Assembly: GCF_013416555.1 (NCBI RefSeq)
Contig: NZ_JACCFG010000004.1
Location: 62,001 to 126,000, forward strand
Length of the DNA: 64,000 bases
Origin: Sphingomonas sp. R-74633
Lineage (GTDB): Bacteria > Pseudomonadota > Alphaproteobacteria > Sphingomonadales > Sphingomonadaceae
Reading direction: 5' to 3'
Shown: one piece after another, positions 1 to 7,409 of the stretch
Numbering within the stretch: the first letter of the stretch is position 1
Layout of the letters: every line of letters begins with the position of its first letter
Notes under the pieces: model-generated
Database searches by the model: none
Told to the model about the DNA's origin: nothing
Seen by the model: the letters and a program-made list of their open reading frames with translations, nothing else
Program-made: the position numbers and the translations under genes

Positions 1-15
1 GCAACCAGCGCAGCA

Positions 16-489
16 TCAGCGGGCCTGCATTTCCTTGATCGATTCGAGCACATCGACCGCATGGCCGGGCACGCGCACACGGCGCCAGGCGCGGAACAGC
101 TTGCCCTCCTCGTCGAACAGGAAGGTCGAACGATCGATGCCCATGTAGCGCTTGCCGTAGAGCTGTTTCTCCACCCACACGCCGAACGCCTCCATCGCCG
201 CGCCCGAGGTATCGGTGGCAAGCGGGACGGTCAGGTCATATTTGTTGATGAACTTCTGGTGCTTGATCGGCGGGTCCTTGGAGACCCCGACCACATCGGC
301 GCCGATCGCCGTGAACTCGGGCAGCAGCGCCGAAAAGTCCTGCGCCTCGCGCGTGCAGCCCGACGTATCGTCCTTGGGATAGAAATAGAGGACGAAGGGC
401 TTGCCCAGCTTGTCCGCGAGCGCGATCGGCTCGCCCTCGGTCCCGTCGAGCGTGACTGCGGGGATCTTGTCGCCTTCCTCGATTGCCAT
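16..489 (-). CDS. bcp: Peroxiredoxin of the Bcp/PrxQ family (thiol peroxidase)
   Basis: This cytoplasmic thioredoxin-fold peroxidase of 157 residues should reduce hydrogen peroxide and organic hydroperoxides. The peroxidatic cysteine is Cys45 in the motif YPKDDTSGCT. The second cysteine that PrxQ proteins often carry five residues later is absent, and Cys45 is the only cysteine, so it should work as a 1-Cys enzyme with an outside thiol partner. A longer frame exists upstream, but the start at 489 is chosen because an AGGAGG ribosome site lies 3-9 bases before it and the protein then begins MAIEEGDKIP as in relatives. That ribosome site overlaps the glnE stop, so the two genes are probably co-translated. 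Confidence 0.95.
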   Translation of the reverse strand: MAIEEGDKIPAVTLDGTEGEPIALADKLGKPFVLYFYPKDDTSGCTREAQDFSALLPEFTAIGADVVGVSKDPPIKHQKFINKYDLTVPLATDTSGAAMEAFGVWVEKQLYGKRYMGIDRSTFLFDEEGKLFRAWRRVRVPGHAVDVLESIKEMQAR

Positions 490-499
490 CTGTACCTCC

Positions 500-3187
500 T
501 CAGGCCGAACCACTGACCGCGGCCCAGCAATGGCGGACCTCCTGCCGGGTCTGCTCCAGCTGCGCAACCACCTCGTCCCAGCGCTCGAGCTTGAGCGCGC
601 GGGCGATCAGCGCCTGGGTGGCGGGGCCCGGCGGCTGTGCGTCGGGCGCGACGAGGCGCATCGTCACCAACAGGCGGGTGAGGAAGTCATGCGCGGGGCG
701 CATCGTCGGCGGGAGCAGGCCCTCGCGCGCCAGTTCGTCGATCGCCGGGCCCAATCGCGGCTCGAAGCCGGTGCGGTAGACGAGCTGGGTGACGTGCACT
801 GCGAATTCGAGATCGACGAGCCCGCCGGGCAGCAGCTTGGCATCGAGCGGGCCTTGGGGTGGCTTGTGCGCGGCCATGTCGGCCCGCATCTTCGCCGCCT
901 CGGCGGGGATGTCGCGCTCCGGCCGCGCGCCGCCCAGCACCTCGTCGATGATCGACTGGACCTTGGCGCGGGCGACAGGCGAGCCATAGACCGGACGGGC
1001 GCGGGTGAGCGCCATATGCTCCCAGGTCCAGGCGTCGCCGCGCTGATATTTTTCGAAGCCCTCGAGCGAGACGACCAGCGGCCCCTGCGCGCCCGAGGGG
1101 CGCAGGCGGGTGTCGACTTCGTAGAGCGGCCCGGCAGGCGTGGGGACCGAGAGCGCGGCGGTGACGCGCTGGCCGAGCCGGTTATAGTACATCACCGCGC
1201 CGAGCGGCTTGGCGCCGTCGCTCTCCGCCGCATAGTCGCCGGTGAACAGGTAGACGAGGTCGAGGTCCGAGGCGTGGGTGAGTGCTTGCCCGCCCATCCG
1301 GCCGAGCGCGAGGATCACCAGCTCGCTCTCGGGCACGATGCCATGGTTGCGCGAGAATTCCGCGACCGTCGCGGCGGCCAGCGTCTCGATCGCCGCCTCG
1401 GCGACGCGGGCATATCCGACCGAGACTTCGAGCGGATCGCTGGCTCCGGCGACGATCTGCGCGCCGAGCGCGAAGCGCTTCTCGTTGACGAAGCGGCGGA
1501 CGAATTCGAGCTGGTACTGATAGTCCGCGTCGGGCTCCCAGGCGCGCATCCCGGCGGCGAGCGCCTCGACATCGGGCACCGGCTCGAGCGCGGTCGCGTC
1601 GATCAGCCCATCGAGCAGTTCGGCGCGGCGGCCAAGCTGTTCGGCAAGCGTCGGAGCCAGCGCGAGGATCTGGCCGAGCAGCTGCGCCAGCCCCGGCTGG
1701 GCTTCGAGCAGGCGAAAGAAGTTGATTGCGCTCGGCAGGCGCGAGAGCATCGCGTCGAAGCGGGTAATCGCGTGGACGGTATCGGGCGCGCGGGCAAAGG
1801 CCTGGATCAACCCCGGCAGCACCGCCTCGAGCGCTTCGCGGGCGGCAGGCGTACGCAGCGCCGCGTAATTGCCGCCGCGCCAGCCCTGGACGATCCGTGC
1901 GGCGGCGACCTGATGCTCGAAGCCGGCCCTGCCCAGCTCAGCCTCCAGCGATTCGGTATCGCTCGGCAGGCGCGGCTCTTCCTCGCCGGCGAGCCCGTCA
2001 TAGATCGTCCCCACGCGCACGACATGCGGGCGCAGCAGATCGGTGAGCGCGGCGCCGTCGGCGAACCCGGCGAGTTGCGCGACATTGTCGAGCGACTCTG
2101 TATTTCCGGGCAGCTCATGCGTCTGGCGATCATCGACCATCTGGAGGCGGTGCTCGATCGTGCGCAGCGTGACATAGGCGTCGGTCAGATCGCGCGCCTC
2201 ATCCTCGCCGATCCGCCCCGCCTCGGCCAATGCCGCCAGCGCATCGCGGGTGGCGGGCGCGCGTAGCGCCGGCTCGCGGCCGCCATGGATGAGCTGGTGG
2301 ATCTGCGCAAAGAACTCGACTTCGCGGATGCCGCCCCGGCCCCGCTTCAGATCATAGCCGGGGCCGAACGCCTGGGCCTGCGAATAGTGATCGCGGATGC
2401 GGCGGCTGATGTCGCGGATCTCGCGGATCGTGCCGTAGTCGAGCGCGCGCCGCCAGACGAAGGGACGGATCGCGTCGAGGAAATAGCCGCCGAGATCGAG
2501 ATCGCCGGCGCAGGCGCGCGCGCGGATGAAGGCGGCGCGCTCCCAGGGCAAAGCCTGGCTCTCATAATAGGAAATCGCCGCCTCGACCGGCAGCACGATC
2601 GGCGTGACTTCGGGCGAAGGGCGCAGCCGCAGATCGACGCGCAGCACATAGCCATTCTCGTCGCGGGTCTGGAGCAGCTCGACTACGCGGCGACCGATGC
2701 GCACCGCGGCTTCCTGCACATCCTCGCGCGGGCGGTGCGGCAGGGTCTCGGGGTCGAAGAGCAGGATCGGGTCGATGTCCGACGAATAGTTGAGCTCGCG
2801 GCTGCCCTGCTTGCCGAGCGCGATCGCGGCGAATCCGCGGGGTTCGGCATCGGGGGTGCGCTCGAGAATCGCCGTGCGAATGGCACGGTCGAGCGCATTG
2901 TCGGCGAAGTCGGTGAGCAAATGCGTGACGCGCGTCAGGTCGAACCGGCCTGAAAGATCGCCCAGCGCGACGATCAGCGCGAGCCGCCGCCGCTCAAGCC
3001 GCAACCGCGCGGCTTCGGGCATTTCTCCAGCCAGATCGGCCGCCGCACGGAGAGGATCTGCGAGTGCAGCCTCAATATTTTCTATCAGCACATCTTCGCG
3101 ATTGCGCAGGAAAGCCAGGAACGGGGCATGTAATTGCGCGCGGTCGATCGCGTTCGCAATATCCGAAGGAAATCGAGTTTCGGTCAC
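500..3187 (-). CDS. glnE: Bifunctional glutamine synthetase adenylyltransferase/deadenylase
   Basis: GlnE adds and removes AMP on glutamine synthetase in response to PII, tuning ammonia assimilation. The 895-residue protein has the two expected nucleotidyltransferase halves. The N-terminal (adenylyl-removing) half has GKQGSRELNYSSDIDPI near residues 125-140, and the C-terminal (adenylylating) half has GRMGGQALTHASDLDLVYL near residue 640; both keep the paired aspartates. Length fits the family (about 900-980). I prefer the GTG start at 3187 (MTETRFPSD), preceded by a weak AGGTGG; a TTG start at 3235 would add 16 residues with no ribosome site. Its stop sits 10 bases before the bcp start. A NepR-like gene is divergent upstream. 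Confidence 0.96.
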   Translation of the reverse strand: MTETRFPSDIANAIDRAQLHAPFLAFLRNREDVLIENIEAALADPLRAAADLAGEMPEAARLRLERRRLALIVALGDLSGRFDLTRVTHLLTDFADNALDRAIRTAILERTPDAEPRGFAAIALGKQGSRELNYSSDIDPILLFDPETLPHRPREDVQEAAVRIGRRVVELLQTRDENGYVLRVDLRLRPSPEVTPIVLPVEAAISYYESQALPWERAAFIRARACAGDLDLGGYFLDAIRPFVWRRALDYGTIREIRDISRRIRDHYSQAQAFGPGYDLKRGRGGIREVEFFAQIHQLIHGGREPALRAPATRDALAALAEAGRIGEDEARDLTDAYVTLRTIEHRLQMVDDRQTHELPGNTESLDNVAQLAGFADGAALTDLLRPHVVRVGTIYDGLAGEEEPRLPSDTESLEAELGRAGFEHQVAAARIVQGWRGGNYAALRTPAAREALEAVLPGLIQAFARAPDTVHAITRFDAMLSRLPSAINFFRLLEAQPGLAQLLGQILALAPTLAEQLGRRAELLDGLIDATALEPVPDVEALAAGMRAWEPDADYQYQLEFVRRFVNEKRFALGAQIVAGASDPLEVSVGYARVAEAAIETLAAATVAEFSRNHGIVPESELVILALGRMGGQALTHASDLDLVYLFTGDYAAESDGAKPLGAVMYYNRLGQRVTAALSVPTPAGPLYEVDTRLRPSGAQGPLVVSLEGFEKYQRGDAWTWEHMALTRARPVYGSPVARAKVQSIIDEVLGGARPERDIPAEAAKMRADMAAHKPPQGPLDAKLLPGGLVDLEFAVHVTQLVYRTGFEPRLGPAIDELAREGLLPPTMRPAHDFLTRLLVTMRLVAPDAQPPGPATQALIARALKLERWDEVVAQLEQTRQEVRHCWAAVSGSA

Positions 3188-3239
3188 GGAATCAGCCACC
3201 TGCGAAACAATGCGTTGCAATATGTCAAGCAACAAAAAG

Positions 3240-3255
3240 AGAACTGAACAGTTCT
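3240..3255. promoter_or_regulatory. 16-bp perfect palindrome between glnE and the NepR-like gene
   Basis: AGAACTG-AA-CAGTTCT is a perfect dyad with 7-bp arms, lying in the short divergent space between glnE (minus) and the NepR-like gene (plus, ATG at 3262). Its size and position suit a dimeric repressor site acting on one or both genes. It does not match the GTTC-N7-GTTC LexA box or the EcfG consensus. The regulator is unknown. Confidence 0.4.
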
Positions 3256-3261
3256 AGCAAC

Positions 3262-3447
3262 ATGAACCACACGACCTCAGCATCGGCCAGCGAAGCCCGC
3301 CAGCCCGCATATCGGGTCGAAGCACCGCGCGCCAGCGACGCGGTCGGGCTTGCGCTACGCGACGCCTTTGCGCGCGATCTGGGGCTGCCCGACGACATGG
3401 CAGCGATGCTGCGCCAGCTCAATCGCGACGATTTGTTCTCCAACTGA
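3262..3447 (+). CDS. NepR-like anti-sigma factor paralogue
   Basis: This 61-residue protein resembles NepR, the anti-sigma factor that holds EcfG inactive until PhyR~P removes it. The core VGLALRDAFARDLGLPDDMAAMLRQLN lines up with VGQALRQAYDEALGEAVPDDLLDLLKKLD of the clear nepR at 5581-5748, after a two-residue gap before PDD. The alternating V-G-x-A-L-R, L-G and P-D-D pattern is the NepR signature of two short amphipathic helices. The N-terminus is a disordered Ser/Ala/Arg-rich tail. It converges on ecfG across a shared terminator. I see no strong ribosome site. It may be a second anti-sigma factor or a decoy; NepR paralogues are known in other alphaproteobacteria. The match is by eye only. 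Confidence 0.7.
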   Translation: MNHTTSASASEARQPAYRVEAPRASDAVGLALRDAFARDLGLPDDMAAMLRQLNRDDLFSN

Positions 3448-3466
3448 GCTTTCGATCAGGACAGAG

Positions 3467-3502
3467 AAAAGGCCGCGCTCCCCCAAGGAAGCGCGGCCTT
3501 TT
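3467..3502. terminator. Bidirectional Rho-independent terminator
   Basis: Perfect 13-bp arms AAAAGGCCGCGCT and AGCGCGGCCTTTT enclose a 10-base loop. The A tract and T tract flank the GC stem on both sides, so the hairpin can stop transcription of the NepR-like gene from the left and of ecfG from the right. Confidence 0.9.
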
Positions 3503-3525
3503 GATTTCCGGCGCAGAGGCCCGGC

Positions 3526-4188
3526 TTATTTCGCCGTAAAGTCGCCGCCCCGCTCGCGGCTGAGATCCTCGACCTCGCCCATGATCGTATCGAGCGCGCT
3601 CTTGCCCTCGGCGGTGCCGGGCTCGATGCGGCGCGACGGCAGCTGGCCTTCGGTCAGGAGATGCTCGAGCGCGACGCGGCCACGCGCGACGCGGCTCTTG
3701 ATCGTGCCGACCGCGACCTGGCAGATCTCGGCGGCTTCCTCATAGGCAAAGCCGCCCGCACCGACCAGGATCAGCGCCTCGCGCTGCGGCTGGGGAAGAT
3801 GCAGCAGAGCGCGCTGCATGTCGGAAAGCTCGACATGGCGATCCTGGCTTGCCGGCGCGGCGAGCAGCCGGTCGGCGACCAGATCGTCCCACTCGCCCTT
3901 GAAGCGGGCGCGGCGCATCTGGCTCAGATACAGGTTGCGCAGGATGATAAAGGTCCAGGCGCGCATGTTCGTGCCGGCCTGGAAGCGCTTGCGCGCAGCC
4001 CAGGCCTTGAGCAGCGTTTCCTGCACCAGATCATCGGCAAGGTCGCGGCTTCCCGACAGCGAACGCCCGAAGGCGCGCAGATGCGGAATAACCGTTGCCA
4101 GCTGCGTCTTGAACTCGGGATCCGACAGCGAGACATGCTCGTACGGTGCCTCGGTCCCCGTGTCCTCAGGCTCTTCGGACTGACTCAT
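3526..4188 (-). CDS. ecfG: General stress response ECF sigma factor (EcfG family)
   Basis: EcfG directs RNA polymerase to GGAAC-N16/17-CGTT promoters of the alphaproteobacterial general stress regulon. The 220-residue protein has sigma region 2 at about 30-97 (LRAFGRSLSGSRDLADDLVQETLLKAW, then TFIILRNLYLSQMRR) and region 4 at about 122-178 (LPQPQREALILVGAGGFAYEEAAEICQVAVGTIKSRVARGR), with a longer C-terminal tail than most ECF factors. A longer frame starts at 4266; the ATG at 4188 has GGGA five bases upstream and begins MSQSEEPED, as expected. It lies downstream of the small membrane gene at 4291-4428 and phyR. Location beside phyR, nepR and phyP fixes the assignment. Confidence 0.95.
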   Translation of the reverse strand: MSQSEEPEDTGTEAPYEHVSLSDPEFKTQLATVIPHLRAFGRSLSGSRDLADDLVQETLLKAWAARKRFQAGTNMRAWTFIILRNLYLSQMRRARFKGEWDDLVADRLLAAPASQDRHVELSDMQRALLHLPQPQREALILVGAGGFAYEEAAEICQVAVGTIKSRVARGRVALEHLLTEGQLPSRRIEPGTAEGKSALDTIMGEVEDLSRERGGDFTAK

Positions 4189-4290
4189 TCGATCCCGCTT
4201 GCTTGCGTGGGCCGGATGGAACCGACCCTTTCCAGAAATAGGTGTGGCGACCGCGATTGCCAGCATAGCATGCCCTCGCTCTCGTTCTGA

Positions 4291-4428
4291 TCAGAAAAGA
4301 AGAATGATCGCGAACGCGACGATAACCAGTACCAGGCCGATGCCCAGCACGTAGCGCGTCATGTGCGGCGTGGTGCCGGCGCGGGCGTCTTCCGTGTCTA
4401 GATGGACGGATTTTTCATTCTCAGCCAT
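4291..4428 (-). CDS. Small single-pass membrane protein between phyR and ecfG
   Basis: A 45-residue reading frame begins MAENEKSVHLDTEDARAG and ends in a single hydrophobic helix (YVLGIGLVLVIVAFAIILLF, about residues 26-45), so it should be a tail-anchored-like inner membrane peptide with a charged cytoplasmic N-terminus. The hydrophobic end, the clean stop and the gene-like spacing argue that it is real. It sits 102 bases upstream of ecfG on the same strand, so they may share a transcript. A GGTAC-N17-CGTT sequence at 4441-4466 (minus strand) is one base off the EcfG consensus but would leave almost no leader. The function is unknown. Confidence 0.65.
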   Translation of the reverse strand: MAENEKSVHLDTEDARAGTTPHMTRYVLGIGLVLVIVAFAIILLF

Positions 4429-4501
4429 GCCATCCAAACCAACGAAATCCGTTTTGGGTCCGTACCATATGGAACCCGCGCCGGTTTTTTCGTGGAAAAG
4501 A

Positions 4502-5299
4502 TCAGGCCGGGACGGTCGCCTGGTCGAAGAACAGCGCCTGGCTGATCGTCGTCTTCACGGTTTCCCGCTGGAACGGCTTGGTGATCAGGAAGGTCGGCTC
4601 CGGACGCTCGCCGGTGAGCAGGCGCTCGGGGAAGGCAGTGATGAAGATCACCGGCACCGAGAATTCGGCGAGGATGTCCTTCACTGCATCGATGCCCGAG
4701 CTGTCATCGGCGAGCTGGATGTCGGCGAGCACCAGGCCCGGCCGGTCTTCCATCGCCAGCGCGACGGCTTCATCGCGCGTGACCGCGACGCCGGTCACTT
4801 CATGGCCCAGATCGCGGACGATCTGCTCCAGGTCCATCGCGATCAGCGGCTCGTCCTCGATGATCATCACCCGGGTACGCGTCTGACGCTCGATCTCGGC
4901 CACGGCCTCGCCCACCAGCTTCTGCACCTGTCCTGCATCCTCTTCGATCAGATAGCCGGCGTCCTCGATGCTGAAGCCCTCCACGGTGGTGAGCAGCAGC
5001 GCCTGGCGCGACAGCGGGGTGAGACGGGCGAGACGCGCGCGGGCGATCGCTTCATTCTCGTTGGTGGTATCCTCGATCACATCCTCTTCCTCGAGGTGGG
5101 TCGACTGCCAGATCGCCTGGAAGGTGCGATACAGGCCGAGCCGCGGATCGACGTCCCGGGGAAACTGGTCCGGCGCCGCGACGATCGCCTCGAGCGCAGC
5201 GCGCACATAGCGGTCGCCGTCGGACTGGCTGCCGGTGAGCGCGCGCGCATAACGGCGAAGCAGCGGAAGGTGCGGCGCGAGTTGCTGTCCAAGCGACAT
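4502..5299 (-). CDS. phyR: PhyR, anti-anti-sigma response regulator
   Basis: PhyR is the partner switch of the general stress response: its sigma-like N-terminal domain binds NepR once the C-terminal receiver is phosphorylated, releasing EcfG. In this 265-residue protein, residues 1 to about 135 resemble ECF regions 2 and 4 (LTPLSRQALLLTTVEGFSIEDAGYLI), without convincing DNA-contact residues. Residues about 142-260 form the receiver, with acidic pocket IIEDE at 147-151, phosphoacceptor Asp193 (VLADIQL), a threonine at 221 and Lys241 (ITKPF). ATG at 5299 follows GGAGA on the minus strand. It is divergent from nepR-phyP across 281 bases and is followed by the small membrane gene and ecfG. Confidence 0.96.
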   Translation of the reverse strand: MSLGQQLAPHLPLLRRYARALTGSQSDGDRYVRAALEAIVAAPDQFPRDVDPRLGLYRTFQAIWQSTHLEEEDVIEDTTNENEAIARARLARLTPLSRQALLLTTVEGFSIEDAGYLIEEDAGQVQKLVGEAVAEIERQTRTRVMIIEDEPLIAMDLEQIVRDLGHEVTGVAVTRDEAVALAMEDRPGLVLADIQLADDSSGIDAVKDILAEFSVPVIFITAFPERLLTGERPEPTFLITKPFQRETVKTTISQALFFDQATVPA

Positions 5300-5413
5300 G
5301 GTCGAACTATTCTCCTACGAGGTCGGAAGGGGTTGTTTCATTCCCGTTCCGATCATGCAAACGTCAATTTGTGCAACCCAAAGGAGCCCCTCCCCGGAAT
5401 ATGCATCGCCTGT

Positions 5414-5438
5414 GGAACAAACGACGGGCTATTTGGTT
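5414..5438 (+). promoter_or_regulatory. Candidate EcfG-type promoter for nepR-phyP
   Basis: GGAAC at 5414-5418 is followed after 16 bases by GGTT at 5435-5438, one base from the EcfG -10 consensus CGTT. It points towards nepR, about 140 bases downstream. Autoregulation of nepR by EcfG is common in alphaproteobacteria, which supports the call, but the -10 mismatch keeps it tentative. Confidence 0.45.
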
Positions 5439-5470
5439 TCATCGCGGATGCTGCGTAGTGTTGCTGCTCA

Positions 5471-5496
5471 GACACCGTTGCCTGGCAACCGGTGTC
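5471..5496 (+). other. Stem-loop in the nepR leader
   Basis: GACACCGTTGCC and GGCAACCGGTGTC can pair over 12 bp with one bulged C and a single-base T between the arms. The element lies between the candidate EcfG promoter and the nepR start. No T tract follows, so it is not an obvious terminator. The rest of the phyR-nepR space (5300-5580) shows no further gene. Confidence 0.4.
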
Positions 5497-5580
5497 TTTC
5501 GTTCCTTTCCGGACATTGCATCCGGAAGAGGTCGCTTTTAGTCCGGGCCGCGGCTGCTGCCGTGGCACAGGGGGGAATTG

Positions 5581-5748
5581 GTGCGTTCCGCGGATGACAA
5601 AATGAGAAAGCCGCCCAAGTCTGATGGCGGGAAGGAAACCGGTCGCCCCGGTCGCAATGTCGGCCAGGCGCTGCGCCAGGCCTATGACGAGGCCTTAGGC
5701 GAAGCCGTGCCCGACGACCTGCTCGACCTGCTCAAGAAGCTCGATTAG
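5581..5748 (+). CDS. nepR: NepR anti-sigma factor
   Basis: NepR binds and inhibits EcfG in unstressed cells and is titrated by PhyR~P. The 55-residue protein has a basic, disordered start (MRKPPKSDGGKETGRPGR) and the conserved core NVGQALRQAYDEALGEAVPDDLLDLLKKLD. The start is GTG at 5581, four bases after an AGGGGGGA ribosome site; an in-frame ATG at 5602 lacks one. It is separated from ecfG, which is unusual because nepR and ecfG are often adjacent; here nepR is instead 10 bases upstream of phyP and divergent from phyR. Confidence 0.93.
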   Translation: MRSADDKMRKPPKSDGGKETGRPGRNVGQALRQAYDEALGEAVPDDLLDLLKKLD

Positions 5749-5758
5749 TCCGGAGGTG

Positions 5759-7333
5759 ATGGGAATCACGGACGACGAAACCCGCGCCGGAATACGCCCG
5801 GCCGCGGCGCTGGGGGCGATGCCGACTGGCGCTAAGGTCTTCATCTATCTGATCCTCAGTCTGCTGCCGCTGGCGCTGATCGCGCTTTTCACCACGCTGC
5901 AGAGTACGCGCAACGCCGATACGGAGGCGCGCGCGCGCCTCAGCGCGGCGGCGGGCGAGAGCACCGGCGTGCTGCGCGATCTGCTGGTCAACCATGTCAG
6001 CCAGCTTTCGAGCGCGCTCGAGGCGCTTGAAGTCGATCCGCATAACGCACCGGCCTGCACCCGCCTTGCCGGCACCTTCGCCACCGCCACGGGGGCGCGC
6101 TTCGCCATCGCGGACAATAATGGCCAGGTGATCTGCGGGCAGAATTTCACGATCGCCGGAAAGGCTGCGCTCCAGCCCCGCCAGGTCCGCACCGCGCTCA
6201 CCGATGAAGGGATGACGCTGCGCATCGGCGGCAAGGCCGGCGGCACCGCCACGGCCTTCTACCCCGCCGCCGCGCTGGCCACGATCGTCCAGCCGAGCGG
6301 CTTTGTGCCCGAATATGGCGCCGCGCTCGTCAGGCACGGCGATCGGCTGGTGCTCCGCAAGCTTGAGGGCATCGGCCCGCTCGACCGGCGCGAGACGATC
6401 CCCAACGATTTGGGCCTCGACGGCGTCCAGTTCGAGATGTCGATGCTCGGCACCCCGATCACATCGCCGATGATCATCAACACCGTCGTGCTGGTGCTGA
6501 TGTGGCTCGCCGCTGCGGGTATCAGCTGGCTGGTCGTCGACATATTGCTGATCCGCCCGCTGCGCCGCCTGCGCAGCAGCGTGGGCGCCTATCAGCCCGG
6601 CGAGATGCTCGACATCAAGCGGCTGGGCGACATGCCTGCGGCCGAGATCCGCGAACTGGGCGATACATTCCGCCAGATCGCCAGCACGGTGCAGGAGCAC
6701 GAGAAGGAACTGGCCGAGGGTCTGATGCGCCAGACCAAGCTCACCCGAGAGGTCCATCACCGGGTGAAGAACAACCTCCAGGTCATTGCCAGCCTTATCA
6801 ATTTCCACGCTCGCAGCGCCAAGAGCGAGGAAGCGAGCGAGGCCTATGCCTCGATCCAGCGCCGGGTAGACGCGCTCGCGGTGGTCCATCGTCACCATTA
6901 TGCCGAGCTCGAGGAAAATCGCGGGCTCGACCTGCGCTCGGTGATCGGCGAGCTGGCCGCGAACATCCGCGCCACCGCGCCCGAGCGTGCGCAGGGATTG
7001 AGCGTGACGCTGGAACTGACTCCGGTGCTGGTCAACCAGGACGTGGCGATCGCCATCGCCTTCCTGCTCACCGAGATCGTCGAGCTGGCGATGAGCTGCA
7101 ATCCCGCCGCGCAGATCCGCATCTCGATCAAGCTGATCGAGGATGACGACACCAGGGCGTTGCTGCGCGTCACCTCGCCCGCGCTGGTCGAAAGCCCCGC
7201 GCTCGAGCAACTCGTGGAGAGCCGTTACGGCCGCGTGATCGGCGGCCTGGCTCGCCAGCTGCGCACCAAGCTGCACCATGATCCGCTGACCGGCGCCTAT
7301 GAAGCAGCGATCGCGATCACCGGACGCCCCTGA
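5759..7333 (+). CDS. phyP: PhyP-like HisKA_2 sensor protein (probable PhyR phosphatase)
   Basis: This membrane protein of about 524 residues has a transmembrane helix at about 27-46, a periplasmic sensor region, a second helix at about 238-264, a HAMP-like linker and a HisKA_2 dimerisation helix with EVHHRVKNNLQVIASL (His333-His334). The ATP-binding half looks degenerate: where the N-box should read like ELVTNAxKHA it reads LLTEIVELAMSCN, and no DxGxG box is visible. In Sphingomonas, PhyP encoded beside phyR acts as a negative regulator (phosphatase) of PhyR, and this protein fits. The ATG at 5759 is very close to GGAGG at 5752-5756; GTG 5756 and ATG 5819 are alternatives. It is coupled to nepR. 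Confidence 0.85.
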   Translation: MGITDDETRAGIRPAAALGAMPTGAKVFIYLILSLLPLALIALFTTLQSTRNADTEARARLSAAAGESTGVLRDLLVNHVSQLSSALEALEVDPHNAPACTRLAGTFATATGARFAIADNNGQVICGQNFTIAGKAALQPRQVRTALTDEGMTLRIGGKAGGTATAFYPAAALATIVQPSGFVPEYGAALVRHGDRLVLRKLEGIGPLDRRETIPNDLGLDGVQFEMSMLGTPITSPMIINTVVLVLMWLAAAGISWLVVDILLIRPLRRLRSSVGAYQPGEMLDIKRLGDMPAAEIRELGDTFRQIASTVQEHEKELAEGLMRQTKLTREVHHRVKNNLQVIASLINFHARSAKSEEASEAYASIQRRVDALAVVHRHHYAELEENRGLDLRSVIGELAANIRATAPERAQGLSVTLELTPVLVNQDVAIAIAFLLTEIVELAMSCNPAAQIRISIKLIEDDDTRALLRVTSPALVESPALEQLVESRYGRVIGGLARQLRTKLHHDPLTGAYEAAIAITGRP

Positions 7334-7378
7334 GCAATAACCCAGATAAAAAAGTTCGAAAAAAAATTCGAAGGGCGC

Positions 7379-7403
7379 GGAACCCCAGACGGCGTGGTCC
7401 GTT
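7379..7403 (+). promoter_or_regulatory. Perfect EcfG promoter
   Basis: GGAAC (7379-7383), 16 bases, then CGTT (7400-7403) is an exact match to the EcfG consensus. It begins 45 bases after the phyP stop and reads into a space with no open frame of its own but with two strong hairpins, so its product is most likely a small RNA. Predicted transcription start is about 7409-7411. Confidence 0.85.
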
Positions 7404-7409
7404 CTCTAC

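Noticed and set aside
401..2266. 621-codon plus-strand open frame opposite glnE
   Set aside because: Shadow frame with the same low-information composition; glnE is unambiguous.
3188..3216. GGAAT and CGTT upstream of the NepR-like gene
   Set aside because: The spacing is 20 bases, outside the 16-17 of EcfG promoters.
4441..4466. GGTAC-N17-CGTT on the minus strand before the small membrane gene
   Set aside because: One mismatch in the -35 and a leader of only about five bases; mentioned in the gene entry but not called as a promoter.
4471..4493. GGAAC followed by CGTG on the plus strand upstream of phyR's stop
   Set aside because: Spacing is 15 bases with a -10 mismatch, and no plus-strand gene lies downstream.
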